This document shows positions 23,601-29,470 of a stretch of 51,938 nucleotides of DNA, piece after piece (position 1 is the stretch's first letter; each line of letters starts with the position of its first letter). The translations under genes and the position numbers were made by a program. The notes below the pieces were generated by a model that searched no databases, was not told the DNA's origin, and was given only the letters and a program-made list of their open reading frames with translations. The stretch is from the NCBI GenBank assembly GCA_000969725.1, contig JXSR01S005519.1. One strand, given 5' to 3'. The stretch is from Ophiothrix spiculata (taxonomy: Eukaryota; Echinodermata; Ophiuroidea; Amphilepidida; Ophiotrichidae).

Positions 23601-24265
23601 TTCATAATGGTCACACTTCGATTGAATGCATTTAAGCAATCCACCATATTCACGGTATTCTACGTCACATGCAGGGCCTCTTTATGGGTATGTGCCACAG
23701 TTTGGGAGTATAATTTCACAATTTTAGGTATAATGATGGGTGCGTTTTTGTCACTGACCAAATGCACCCAAATTGTAGAAATGGGTTGGTTTTTTTAAAT
23801 TTCCTTCAAAAAGCATCCAATTTGGGCAGAATTGTGGGGGGTTTTGCGGAAAAACGGTATAGCAATGGGTCGCAAAATCACCTTTTTATAGGTATATAGA
23901 ATGGTCGAAATTGTGAAGCCTGTGTGGCACAACCCGTAAAAAAAGTTGAGAACCCCCCCCCCCCCCTCCCCAGGACCTGACTTTCAAAGAACATATGAAC
24001 ATTTCTTGCTGCACAAAATGCATACATAAATTAGTAATTGTGACTCGTCATATCGAAAAAAGTTGAAAATGACATTATGCGACATCCAGTGGATTGATTC
24101 CCCTATATCTTGACTCATATGTTATGTTATGATTTTATTTCTTCTTTTCAGCTGATAACGGATGCAAAGGGAGCCATGGATGTGCACAGAATTAACCAAA
24201 CCTTCTCAACTGCCCGTCAGAATGAACTACATGATGTGACAGAACTACTCAACAAAATTATGTAG
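2594..24265 (+). CDS. DYNC2I1: Cytoplasmic dynein 2 intermediate chain 1 (WDR60), 3' part, 20 exons
   Basis: The product is a WD40 intermediate chain of dynein-2, which carries intraflagellar transport trains back to the base of the cilium. Exons: 2594-2692, 3284-3364, 4479-4494, 6048-6277, 7104-7215, 7689-7774, 10098-10301, 11218-11276, 12408-12483, 13012-13228, 13912-13976, 15362-15413, 16016-16085, 16624-16708, 17168-17234, 19027-19085, 19892-19937, 20976-21153, 22851-22923, 24152-24265. They total 1989 nt, so 662 residues plus stop, with every phase matching. Residues 1-33 are very acidic. Residues 66-180 carry the family core (LRLIELD-like stretch, then [16 protein letters not shown] and [14 protein letters not shown]). 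A degenerate WD40 propeller fills about 245-640, with [22 protein letters not shown] and KVYVWELL strands. The human protein is about 1,066 residues, so some 400 N-terminal residues lie upstream. Identity rests on recalled family similarity, not a search. Confidence 0.93.
3284..3364 (+). CDS. DYNC2I1: DYNC2I1 exon b
   Basis: The exon has 27 codons, phase 0 to 0. It encodes a charged helix with [13 protein letters not shown], matching the EIQRAINAEN-type helix of WDR60 homologues. A C-rich tract lies just before the acceptor and the donor is GTATGT. Confidence 0.88.
4185..4385. repeat. Interspersed repeat, second copy
   Basis: Contains 'gagagcaatcactctagc' and 'aaaaatgaaggcctgaa' like 893-985, plus an inverted 'agagctatagatcactctcc' near its left side. 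It may be a decayed fold-back element. Confidence 0.45.
4479..4494 (+). CDS. DYNC2I1: DYNC2I1 microexon c (16 nt)
   Basis: Sixteen nucleotides (five codons, DTTSS, plus one base) lie between TTTCAG and GTAAGT. The exon is needed to convert phase 0 after exon b into phase 1 at exon d. Skipping it would break the frame, so it is probably constitutive. Confidence 0.75.
4672..4917 (+). mobile_element. MITE family A, copy 1
   Basis: Runs from 'ggaggggtacttagtac' to 'gagtacccccc' ending in a 14-bp C tract, giving GGGGTACT-type inverted ends. It shares internal sequence ('ttgggtagcaaaatcaggct', 'cctttttcttcgcaaaatg') with the inverted copy at 37630-38006. Confidence 0.7.
5062..5241. mobile_element. 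MITE family B, copy 1 (180 bp)
   Basis: Long terminal inverted repeats: 'atagaccagttcgtatgt' with 'acatacgaaactggtctat', continuing through 'cccataatgcatcttgaaag' on both sides. The centre keeps 'gcgcatgacatcatttgcgc'. A second copy lies at 20357-20653. Confidence 0.85.
6048..6277 (+). CDS. DYNC2I1: DYNC2I1 exon d, conserved core
   Basis: This is the largest exon here (76 full codons). It encodes [10 protein letters not shown], then [31 protein letters not shown] and FGRSNTKQ. The last segment is the best diagnostic block of WDR60, just ahead of the propeller region. Acceptor CTTCCAG, donor GTTAGT. Confidence 0.95.
6314..6885. mobile_element. Possible MITE split by an antisense SINE
   Basis: The left flank 'gatagaggagagataccag' and right flank 'ctggtgtctttctttcat' are imperfect inverted repeats. 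The left sequence also recurs just after the SINE at 6637-6660. Insertion of the SINE (6408-6645) into an older element would explain this. Confidence 0.35.
6408..6645 (-). mobile_element. tRNA-derived SINE (family S1), antisense
   Basis: The reverse complement reads from an A-box near 6640 and a B-box near 6590 to the shared body 'ttggtcccctgt' and 'actccttcatggggt', ending in an (ATTG)n tail, seen here as (AATC)n at 6412-6434. It is the same family as 12071-12291. Confidence 0.75.
7104..7215 (+). CDS. DYNC2I1: DYNC2I1 exon e
   Basis: The exon encodes [20 protein letters not shown] and TWTQHPAEG, a block strongly conserved in WDR60. It starts in phase 0 and ends one base into a Gly codon. 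Acceptor TTTCAG, donor GTAGGG. Confidence 0.95.
7338..7590 (+). mobile_element. Single-arm copy related to the 9478-10000 palindrome
   Basis: 'aataaaagtatatatttcta', 'gaacatgatggtgaggtc' and 'ttttttgaccaaaatgt' match one arm of the palindrome at 9478-10000. The other arm is not evident here. Confidence 0.5.
7689..7774 (+). CDS. DYNC2I1: DYNC2I1 exon f
   Basis: The exon completes the Gly codon and adds 28 codons: an acidic linker and then [10 protein letters not shown], corresponding to the PRLCSFLRAACQ-type helix of homologues. Acceptor TTTTAG, donor GTATGG. Confidence 0.9.
8075..8281. repeat. 28-bp direct repeats flanking a 151-bp insert
   Basis: A perfect 28-bp repeat beginning 'aataatgaatacagcatg' sits at 8075-8102 and 8254-8281. 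The sequence between includes 'cacccaatctgagcaaaatt' hairpin material and 'gggtcagtcgctgagggc', which resembles the right end of the element at 29471-29834. Confidence 0.75.
8490..9050 (+). mobile_element. RTE-like LINE 3' end, interrupted
   Basis: Translated motifs [10 protein letters not shown] and [16 protein letters not shown], then [12 protein letters not shown] and a stop, are typical of the C-terminus of RTE-like non-LTR retrotransposon proteins. A (GAT)n-like tail near 9034-9050 fits RTE. The frame is broken only by a MITE at 8739-8947. It lies in a DYNC2I1 intron and is 5'-truncated. Confidence 0.75.
8739..8947. mobile_element. MITE family E, TA-flanked, inserted in the LINE
   Basis: Inverted ends CTGTAAACGGG and CCCGTTTACAG, flanked by TA on both sides (8737-8738, 8948-8949), with many 'cgcgaaa' subterminal motifs. 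The TA duplication suggests a Tc1/mariner-type source. Removing it with one TA rejoins the LINE frame. A CpG-decayed relative lies at 10681-10892. Confidence 0.88.
9478..10000. mobile_element. Fold-back element C, 523-bp palindrome
   Basis: The arms start 'aacagtttttgtactctaac' and end 'gttagagtacaaagctgttt' in inverse order, matching almost throughout about 250 bp each side of a centre near 9735. There is no protein. It belongs to a family with 7338-7590. Confidence 0.88.
10098..10301 (+). CDS. DYNC2I1: DYNC2I1 exon g
   Basis: The exon has 68 codons, phase 0 to 0. It begins AISILLEEE (MAVLLEED-like in vertebrates), continues FSEGYTQLN, and enters the first propeller strands with [19 protein letters not shown]. 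It sits just after a 520-bp palindromic element in the intron. Confidence 0.93.
10681..10892. mobile_element. MITE family E, old decayed copy
   Basis: 'gtgagcagaatttttcacaa' matches 'gcgagcagaatttttcgcga' of the copy at 8739, and 'aaacccccgcaaaaataacc' matches its right end. Nearly every CG of the young copy is TG or CA here, as expected from methylation decay. Confidence 0.7.
11064..11102 (+). repeat. (TG)n(G)n(TG)n microsatellite
   Basis: A TG run, ten Gs, then another TG run, 115 bp upstream of the exon h acceptor. It explains the cysteine/valine-rich open frame here. Confidence 0.9.
11218..11276 (+). CDS. DYNC2I1: DYNC2I1 exon h, WD40 strand
   Basis: The exon encodes [19 protein letters not shown], the VLCVWDIWQPSGPQK-type WD strand of the family. 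It ends two bases into a Lys codon, with a GTAAGT donor. Confidence 0.93.
12071..12291 (+). mobile_element. tRNA-derived SINE (family S1), full length
   Basis: The tRNA-like head has an A-box (TGGCCGAGCGG) and a B-box (GGTTCGAGCCC), followed by the body 'ccttgggcaagaaac', 'gttaagccgttggtccc' and 'cttggggcgctgcatgc'. The family has copies at 6408, 13690, 21166 and a fragment at 23006. The head is not a foldable functional tRNA gene. Confidence 0.85.
12408..12483 (+). CDS. DYNC2I1: DYNC2I1 exon i, WD40 blade
   Basis: The exon encodes [20 protein letters not shown] and AFSGT, matching the conserved TCCCLSP motif of WDR60. A full-length tRNA-derived SINE lies in the intron just upstream. Confidence 0.93.
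13012..13228 (+). CDS. DYNC2I1: DYNC2I1 exon j, WD40 blade
   Basis: The exon (72 codons plus one base) encodes [12 protein letters not shown], a canonical GSVVVWDLRE-like WD strand, followed by VPTFSTDGI and NHHSPV, which are conserved in the family, and a Ser-rich loop. Confidence 0.95.
13690..13868 (-). mobile_element. tRNA-derived SINE (family S1), antisense, divergent
   Basis: The reverse complement contains 'taatacagagacccagg', 'gctctgtggtttggaag' and 'cacattaagctattgattcc', aligned to the body at 12071-12291 but more mutated. Confidence 0.7.
13912..13976 (+). CDS. DYNC2I1: DYNC2I1 exon k
   Basis: The exon encodes [19 protein letters not shown], matching the LSFHIASLDETGVLNVW strand of homologues. 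The terminal Trp of the WD strand is replaced here. Donor GTAAGC. Confidence 0.9.
14043..14361. mobile_element. MITE family G, TTAA-flanked (311 bp)
   Basis: TTAA at 14043-14046 and 14358-14361 bracket inverted ends CTCTTTCACTC and GAGTGAAAGAG. Inside, 'gccgctcacagcggc' forms a subterminal hairpin. TTAA duplication is the hallmark of piggyBac-type transposition. Confidence 0.75.
14366..14576 (+). repeat. 104-bp tandem duplication
   Basis: Units begin 'cactatcgaaacattgcagt' (14366) and 'cactattgaaacattgcagt' (14470) and stay alignable through 'agagctatagttga'. It adjoins MITE G directly. Confidence 0.85.
14577..15361. other. Intron sequence without recognisable features
   Basis: I see no exon, repeat ends or conserved motif in this part of the intron before exon l. 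Confidence 0.5.
15362..15413 (+). CDS. DYNC2I1: DYNC2I1 exon l
   Basis: The short exon encodes [17 protein letters not shown], matching VVVELPKADIAGSISDLG-type sequence. It starts in phase 0 and ends one base into Gly. Confidence 0.92.
15596..15744. mobile_element. Short MITE with CAGGCATGAGAAT ends
   Basis: A 13-bp inverted repeat CAGGCATGAGAAT occurs at both ends of a 149-bp AT-rich element, with 'cagatattttt' repeated inside. The target duplication is not clear. Confidence 0.65.
16016..16085 (+). CDS. DYNC2I1: DYNC2I1 exon m
   Basis: The exon encodes [20 protein letters not shown], corresponding to the GLMPGGRVKLVHSALIQL region of vertebrate WDR60. Acceptor TTTCAG, donor GTATGA; it enters and leaves mid-codon. 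Confidence 0.92.
16624..16708 (+). CDS. DYNC2I1: DYNC2I1 exon n
   Basis: The exon encodes [15 protein letters not shown], the propeller strand seen as FLPSDPNHFIIGTD in homologues. The start is chosen at TTCCCAG so that the Arg codon is completed in frame. Confidence 0.93.
17079..17150 (-). mobile_element. tRNA-related SINE fragment next to a 3' splice site
   Basis: On the - strand, 'cagtggctagctataggtgg' and 'aggtcaggggttcgaatccc' give an A-box-like and a B-box sequence. The fragment ends about 18 bp before exon o. Confidence 0.6.
17168..17234 (+). CDS. DYNC2I1: DYNC2I1 exon o
   Basis: The exon encodes [19 protein letters not shown], matching the LISHGTRQDLRVAPKLF stretch. The 3' splice site lies about 20 nt after a tRNA-related relic on the opposite strand. 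Donor GTGAGT. Confidence 0.93.
17310..17793 (+). mobile_element. L2/CR1-like LINE 3' end
   Basis: An open frame to 17619 gives [20 protein letters not shown], then [20 protein letters not shown] and LKTHLF, the usual C-terminus of L2/CR1-like reverse transcriptase proteins. A 3' UTR with 'gcgcttagagactccgg', 'ttaggcgcttcataagcac' and (ATT)n follows. 5'-truncated, inside a DYNC2I1 intron. Confidence 0.85.
18130..18515. mobile_element. MITE with about 60-bp inverted ends
   Basis: 'gtatgcacaaaacagaagta' and 'agttagtccaagactaagt' at the left pair with 'acttagtccaggaactaact' and 'ctgttttttgcatac' at the right. The 260-bp middle is AT-rich and non-coding. Confidence 0.8.
19027..19085 (+). CDS. DYNC2I1: DYNC2I1 exon p
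   Basis: The exon encodes [17 protein letters not shown], equivalent to VNVIDFSPFGEPIFLAG in vertebrates. A hAT-like MITE lies 40 bp after the donor. Confidence 0.94.
19126..19375. mobile_element. hAT-like MITE family F, copy 1
   Basis: Inverted ends CAGTGTTCCCGCTTAG and CTTAGCGGGAACACTG fit hAT-type termini. Subterminal 'gcgcca' motifs occur at both sides. Flanking 8-mers (gacaaagg, gaccgtgg) match poorly. It shares ends with 50160-50363. Confidence 0.8.
19388..19645 (+). mobile_element. Second SINE family (S2)
   Basis: A tRNA-like head with 'gtgacctagtgg' (A-box) and 'gggttcaaaac' (degenerate B-box) is followed by a body with 'ctcctctcgacccagctatc' and 'cattgctggaga'. The open frame through it is not a gene. 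Confidence 0.6.
19892..19937 (+). CDS. DYNC2I1: DYNC2I1 exon q, WD40 strand
   Basis: Fifteen codons plus one base encode [15 protein letters not shown], matching CSDGSIRLHQLSS of homologues. Acceptor CTGTAG, donor GTAGGT. Confidence 0.94.
20357..20653. mobile_element. MITE family B, copy 2, with internal insert
   Basis: Ends 'atagaccactttcgtatg' and 'ggaaaatagtctat' match family B at 5062-5241. The left arm is broken at about 20381-20490 by 110 bp containing 'ggaatcggaatcc', after which the arm resumes with 'atgcatcttgaaagtaccgc'. Confidence 0.8.
20976..21153 (+). CDS. DYNC2I1: DYNC2I1 exon r, WD40 blade
   Basis: The exon encodes [10 protein letters not shown], then [15 protein letters not shown] and [16 protein letters not shown], matching LQWSPTRPAVFLVQD and IYIWDLLQSDLGPV. 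The start at CACCCAG is fixed by the incoming phase. Twelve bases after the donor begins a truncated SINE. Confidence 0.93.
21166..21332 (+). mobile_element. tRNA-derived SINE (S1), 5'-truncated
   Basis: It starts at the B-box ('gggttcgagccccaggcc') and runs to 'gcatacattgtatacctggt', closely matching 12121-12280. It begins only 12 bp after the exon r splice donor. Confidence 0.85.
21460..21715 (+). repeat. 100-bp tandem units carrying histone-like stem-loops
   Basis: Units with 'ggggcaacctacttttgtg' and 'ggcagccttcag' repeat with 100-bp spacing; a third partial unit lies near 21680. Stem-loops sit at 21527-21542 and 21627-21642. A 128-residue open frame on the - strand is a by-product. Confidence 0.7.
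21627..21642 (+). promoter_or_regulatory. Histone-type 3' stem-loop match
   Basis: GGCTCTTTTTAGAGCC has the 6-bp stem, 4-nt loop and ACA flank of replication-dependent histone mRNA ends, with GAAAGAGG 10 nt later where the U7 binding element would be. The copy at 21527-21542 (GACTCTTTTCAGAGCC) has one stem mismatch. No histone coding sequence is next to it. Confidence 0.35.
21923..22112 (+). repeat. 93-bp tandem duplication
   Basis: Two units begin 'cttttactacaagaaattat' at 21923 and 22016 and share 'tgtattggagttgagta' and 'ggtccaaaacaa'. Confidence 0.85.
22851..22923 (+). CDS. DYNC2I1: DYNC2I1 exon s
   Basis: The exon completes a Ser codon and encodes [20 protein letters not shown], the counterpart of the last propeller strand and its loop. 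Acceptor TTTCAG, donor GTAAGT, ending in phase 0. Confidence 0.88.
23006..23060 (+). repeat. SINE S1 3' fragment
   Basis: 'ctgttggtcccctgtatgaa' and 'cttcttcatggggttt' match the 3' body of S1; the rest is missing. Confidence 0.5.
23455..23681. mobile_element. MITE family H, copy 1 (227 bp)
   Basis: Inverted ends AGAGGCCTTGCATG and CATGCAGGGCCTCT. A second copy at 31479-32045 shares the interior ('ctgataatggt', 'aatgcatttaa'). Confidence 0.85.
23682..23940. mobile_element. MITE abutting family H copy
   Basis: 'gggtatgtgccacagtttgg' at the left pairs with 'cctgtgtggcacaaccc' at the right, continuing with 'tttcacaattt' and 'aaattgtgaag'. It starts exactly where MITE H ends. A C tract follows at 23948. 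Confidence 0.65.
24152..24265 (+). CDS. DYNC2I1: DYNC2I1 terminal exon t with stop
   Basis: The exon has 37 codons and a TAG stop at 24263-24265. It encodes [14 protein letters not shown] (ASGSIDIQHL-like) and a C-terminal helix ending ELLNKIM. Copies of this exon continue downstream past the stop (24297-24880). Confidence 0.9.
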   Translation: MITDAKGAMDVHRINQTFSTARQNELHDVTELLNKIM

Positions 24266-24296
24266 ATCAAAGTGATGTCCATAAAGATACCAAATC

Positions 24297-24880
24297 TTAC
24301 TGGTATCAGTTGCGAAGGGGGCAATGGATGTGTACAGGATTAACCATACCTTCTCAACTGCCCGTCAGAATGAATTACATGATATGACGAAACTACTCAA
24401 CAAAATTATGTAGATCAAACTGATGTTCCTAAAAGAGATTGAATCTTACTGGTATCAGAACTGCCCACCAGAATGAACTATATGATGTGACGTAACTACT
24501 CAAAATTATGTAGATCAAACTGGTGTCCTTAGAGAGACCAAATCTAAGTGTTGGCTGTAAAGGCAGCAATGGATGTGCACATGTAAGGATTAACCAAACC
24601 TTCTCATCTGCCAGCTAGAATAAATATTCAACAAGGAACTGGTGTCCCTTGGAGAGACCAAATCTTACTGGTATTAGTTGCAAAGGCAGGATTAACCAAA
24701 TCATGTAGACCAAGCTGATGTTCGTTAGAGAGACCAAATCTAGTTGGTATCAGTTGTGCACAAGATTAACCAAATCATGTGGATTAGGCTGATGTCTCTT
24801 TTAGAGATCAAATCTTATTGATATTGTTGCAAATTGAGTAATATAGGATCAACTGAATCTTATTAGCATCTCACTAGAAA
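24297..24880 (+). repeat. Tandem decaying copies of the DYNC2I1 last exon
   Basis: Downstream of the stop the exon sequence repeats. Copy 2 (about 24297-24413) keeps nearly the whole reading frame, from AKGAMDVYRI to LLNKIM and the same TAG. Copy 3 (about 24446-24513) lacks the middle. Copies starting near 24545, 24661, 24735 and 24815 are shorter and more divergent, sharing 'gattaaccaaa', 'atgtag' and 'gagaccaaatct'. The block probably forms the proximal 3' UTR. Confidence 0.85.
24619..24624 (+). promoter_or_regulatory. Candidate polyadenylation signal AATAAA
   Basis: This is the first AATAAA after the DYNC2I1 stop, about 355 nt downstream and inside copy 4 of the exon-derived repeat. The true cleavage site cannot be told from sequence. 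Confidence 0.3.
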
Positions 24881-25374
24881 AGTTGTCCATGGATCATGTG
24901 TTTCAGGCATCTTGATTTCTATGGATTACACCTAAGACGATTAGTTGTGCTGTCCTCAATTACTGACTCAAAATAGGAGAGAATCAGGGTGATGTCTTTT
25001 TTCAAGAAACTTCTTACTGGTTGTAGATGTAACATACAGCTTAAAATATTCTTAATATTAGGCAAATATTCTTTAATGGCTATTGCAACTAAAGACGGTT
25101 TTGGAGTCATATTGTTCAAACCATGCTGTGTTAGCCTAATATAGTTGTCCTGTCTGCAAATTTCAAAGTAGATCCCAAACCACTGTTGTAGTACGGTATT
25201 TTGCAATGTGTCATCCTTATCGTATTCATATAAGTTGCACTCTGACAGGCATGTATGTATGTGATCCACTAGTGGGGCTTCTGCTAGAAATTTTGCCTTA
25301 AATTTTTACTGTTTCCATAAAAAAACGTAGACATTTCTGTCTAGAAATATCAGTGAAGCACTTCCCTGCATATA

Positions 25375-25690
25375 AACTGAAAGATAAAGTGTTTTTGTCT
25401 GAAACATATTTCTCCCATAAAATGGCAAAAGTGATTCCTTTGTTTGAGCACGAAAAAATCTGATAGCGGAATTACGAGGAATTGCGCAGAAAGATTTATT
25501 TCCCTATTAAGTGATGAAAATGATTTATGTGTTTAAGCACAGAAGCTCTTATGCTTGGGTTTTTGTGCTTGAGCGCAGAAAGATTTTTCTTCCTATATAG
25601 CGGCAAAAGTGTATTCTGTGCTCGAGCGCAGAAGATCCACTAGTTAGCGCAGAAATTTTTTTTCTCCCTATATAGAGAAGCAAGTGATTT
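25375..25690 (+). repeat. Degenerate minisatellite, about 75-bp units
   Basis: Units share 'gagcgcagaaagattt', 'tccctatatag' and 'gcaaaagtgatt'. Four or five divergent copies are visible; they also yield the antisense open frame at 25549-25827. Confidence 0.65.
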
Positions 25691-25971
25691 CTGCACTCGA
25701 GTATGGTAGTTCTGATGGTTGAGTTTCCACACTTATGCATGGAACATTCAAACACAGAAGCTCCAATAGTGGTAAATAGCAGTAAATACACAAATGGGGC
25801 TTCTGGGAATTGGCACAGAAGCTCCACTAATGGATTACTTACATAACACTGATAGGAGCATAATACCTAAAGTCAGCCACTTTGAGTATGTGATATAATC
25901 AAAAACAAAAAGACTGTTGTGATTGGAATGATATGGTGGGTCTACCAAAGTGGTTGAATAGTATAATTGAT

Positions 25972-26672
25972 AATTCGTCGGCAACATCACATACTGATGT
26001 ATCTGCAAAATACGCATTTCGTGAAAAACGACTTTAAAAAAATCGCAAAAAACAAAAGTCTTGTACAGGGAATAAAAATACATAAGCGTAATCAAATGTA
26101 TTCAAAAGAGTAGGAAGTATTCAATAATTTAAGTTTTAACAGTTTTTTTCTTGCTATTTTATCTCTAAGTAATGTTATTTGCATGAAAATTGCATACGTC
26201 AGAATGTGAAATGGAAAATTGTCGCAAAATTATACCTTTTGGGGAATACGCCGCGAATATGTCAGTATGTGAAATCGAAGCGATCCTAATTTCACTGCGA
26301 AATTGGGAATACGTCCCGCAGATACGCCTGTATGTGAAACACTTGCCAAAAAATATGAATGAATGAATGAACTTGGGTGAATACGTCACACGGATACGTC
26401 ACTATGTGAAATGGCAAATACTTAAAAAATACAGATACGACAATCTGGGCTTGCGCATTATAGATTTTCGTCAAATATGTCTGTATGTGATAACGTCAAA
26501 TCATAGAAATGACACATGCGTCAAAATTAGTTAATTAATATCTAATTAATTAATCAATTTTATGTTATGAAATTTAGGTCACATGTAGAGGACATTCAAA
26601 TATCCCTATGTGCCAAATTTCACAAAAGCCTCAAAATATCAGATCCGCAGTATGTGATGTGGCCGACGAATT
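25972..26672. mobile_element. MITE family M (701 bp) with internal repeats
   Basis: The 25-bp ends, 'aattcgtcggcaacatcaca' at the left and 'tgtgatgtggccgacgaatt' at the right, match with one mismatch. Between them 'gaatacgtc' and 'tatgtgaaat' recur at least five times (26200-26490). Confidence 0.85.
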
Positions 26673-26933
26673 GACCTGTACATAAATTGCAATAAGCAAG
26701 TACTATTTGTATATAACATTCTATATATGTATATTTGTATGAATAAGATACGCAGATTGTATCTGCAAAATTTCTCTCTGTAGATAAAGCCTTATTGTAA
26801 ATTGGACGTATATTTTTGTATCTTATTGATGCATTGATTTTTTGTAGCCAAAGATGTTGTCAAGATATTGTATGTGCTTTATTTGGTATATCCTTATGTA
26901 AGAACGTCATGAGTTGAAGCTAGTTTTAAATAT

Positions 26934-27254
26934 GGTTTCTGAGTAGTTGTCGTTGGGATAGACGACCAAGCTTGTAGTTGCGACAGACGACCAAGCATTT
27001 GCAATTTTTAGTTGTCGTAATGTAGCACTACACATTTGCATATTGCCGCGATGGTCTGTCACAAGAAAAGTTGAATTTACTCCAACTCACAATATTGTGT
27101 TGTTGCAACTGTCACGACAGGGTAATCAATATATCGGCTTGTCGAGCCTGCCGCAAAAATTTCCAGATGTGACATGGTCGAGTTTGCGCACTTAAATTTT
27201 GACGTCACGCTGGTCTTACGACCACCACGACAGACACTCATGCACTCTGAAACC
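26934..27254. mobile_element. MITE family K, copy 1
   Basis: Ends 'ggtttctgagtag' and 'ctctgaaacc'. The interior has 'gacgaccaagc', 'tttgcatattgccgc' and 'tcgagtttgcgcactt' shared with the copy at 30469-30760. Confidence 0.85.
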
Positions 27255-27264
27255 AACTTAAGAT

Positions 27265-28020
27265 TGTTTCAGAGTAGCTGTTGTTTTGTAGTGTATAGCT
27301 GTGGCAGGCAACCAAGAATTTGCAATATTGAGCTGTTGAGATGCAGCACAACCAAGGAATTTATATAGGGAACCAATTTTCTCCGCCATCTTGTGTCGCT
27401 CATGGAGCTGAGTTATTGTACCTACAGATATATTCGGAGTTTGTCCCGATATCCAGGCAGATCGCGTAAATCTTCACTTTACGCATATACAGTGTGTGCA
27501 TTTTGTTTCGCGCGCAAACCGTGTCTGCGTTTCAAGTAGCATGTATTGCAACTTGCTATGATCAAAGTACGCCAACTTTCCCGCTAATTCGTTGCGAAGA
27601 CTCTCGAAGTGAGGCACGCTTAGCCTTAAAATGCTGGAGGTACACTAACTAACCCCCCATGAGCGACAATCAAAGATGGCCGCCTTCCCATAGGATTTAC
27701 ACGGCGGTGATATCAAAATGGCGGAGAATATCGGTTCCCCTACAAAAATTTCTTGAGGACAGCACATTTGCATTTTGCTGAGATGTTTTGTCTTTAAAAA
27801 AAAGTGACAGAAATCTCTCAACTGTTAGCATTGTGGTAATCGATATATATTGGCTAGCTTTTCTTCCACGGTGGGGGAGGGGCACTCAGGTATATGGATG
27901 TATTCAGTGGACCCCCCCCCTTCTTGAGTTTGCCACAAAATGTTCAATCCATGACCAGATCAAGATTGTGCATTTACATTTTTGATGCCACCCTCGTTAT
28001 ACAGCAGACACTCTGAAACC
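27265..28020. mobile_element. MITE family K, copy 2, carrying a nested element
   Basis: Ends 'tgtttcagagtagctg' and 'cagacactctgaaacc', with family motifs ('ccaagaatttgcaat', 'ggtaatcgatatat') on both sides of an insert at 27368-27740. Confidence 0.75.
27366..27742. mobile_element. MITE L nested in MITE K, TA-flanked
   Basis: TA duplications bracket GGGAACCAATTTTCTCCGCC and its inverse GGCGGAGAATATCGGTTCCC. The 373-bp element is GC-richer than its host and has no open frame of note. Confidence 0.85.
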
Positions 28021-28600
28021 AGTGGAGTAGCTATCGTGGTTTGTCGCAATGTTGTGATGATTTCAAAAATGTCAACTGTGCAGCTGTCAACCTCTGAAGC
28101 AAGCACAGTCAGCCAACAGTGAACAGTTTTGATTGATTTCAACTTTGGTGATTTCGTGAATGTGTTGTGCAGAATTGCTATTGCTCTGAATTACAAATTT
28201 GAGATCATTTGTTTCACCTACCTATAGTTGTTTGGTTTAATCCATGAATGCGTACTAAGAGTCTTGAGTGTAGACGTGCATAAAATAACCTTGAAAATGT
28301 ACGCTTGCATCAGACACGTCTGCGTATTTGCTACAGGCACATGTTTACTAATTAAATCCAACAACAATATGACAAAGCAACACATTCTGGAGCAACCTTT
28401 GAGACTCCTTTAAAGACAGTGGAATAAAGTTGTATAAATAGTAGAAGATTTTGTACTAAGTTGATATGGTACTGTCTTGCACAAAGGATATACATTGCAA
28501 TATTATTTCTGCCTGATTTTTCACACACCATTACACCAGGGTTATTGTAATTAAAAGCTGTATTTTTGATAAAATCACTATCGTTCTTTTTAGGCCATGG

Positions 28601-28989
28601 CTATACGCAGGACCGTCCTGCAATTAATTTTGTAAAGTCTCTACGCAGGACCGTGGCAACAGAACATGATTAGAAATCAAATTTTGTGAAATTTATATAT
28701 AATCGATATTGGTATTGATTGTGTATCACACCTACCGAATTTTGTTGAAAACGAGCGTATGATGGCTGAGGTAGGTCCATTTTTGACCAAATCTGAGAAA
28801 AATCACAAAAATAATGTTTTTTCATGTGTAAACCTCATTAATATTTATAAACATTATTTTCAAGTATAATTATACCCATATTTGGAATCGTTTATGTATT
28901 AGCTTTCTAACCCCAGCCCTAATATAAACCAAGGGTGGCCCTGTGTATAGACTTCTTTAAAATTAAGTGCAGGATGGTCCTGCGTATAG
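28601..28989. mobile_element. MITE J (389 bp)
   Basis: 'ctatacgcaggaccgtcctg' at the left is matched by 'aggatggtcctgcgtatag' at the right. A second inner pair ('ctacgcaggacc', 'ggccctgtgtatag') makes the ends internally repeated. Confidence 0.8.
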
Positions 28990-29470
28990 ACACTTCCTTT
29001 TTTTAATTCAATCCATTGAACAAGACATGAAACAAATATTTTTGCCCTACATCAACAAAAAAAAATTGGTTGGGTCATCTAAATAAATGGTGAGGGTTGT
29101 TTTCCCACTTTCTATATTTATTTGTTAATTTTTAAAATTAAGATTAATACTAGGTTTTAAAAATCCAATCATTTTCAAAAACAGTCATGATTTAACATTT
29201 TTTCTGCTCACCTTTGCAGGCAAAATGTTTGTTCACATTGAGCAGAAATCACAATTAGAGGTACACTTTGACTTGATATTAAAGTTTATCTTCTAAATAA
29301 GCTTCCTATTTCGTGAGCTTTTTACTTATTAACGTGTGTTGTCACGTAAATAGTACTCTGCGCCGTACGCAACGCATTACCTTTCATGCAGTTGGATTTG
29401 ATTGGTTGTTCTTGGGATTGATACACAAAATTCTTGTCACTGGGGAAAATTAACCATAGAGTCAATCATG

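Noticed and set aside
24297..24413. Copy 2 of the last exon as an active alternative terminal exon
   Set aside because: The retained AG places the sequence out of phase with exon s, so splicing there would not give the same C-terminus.
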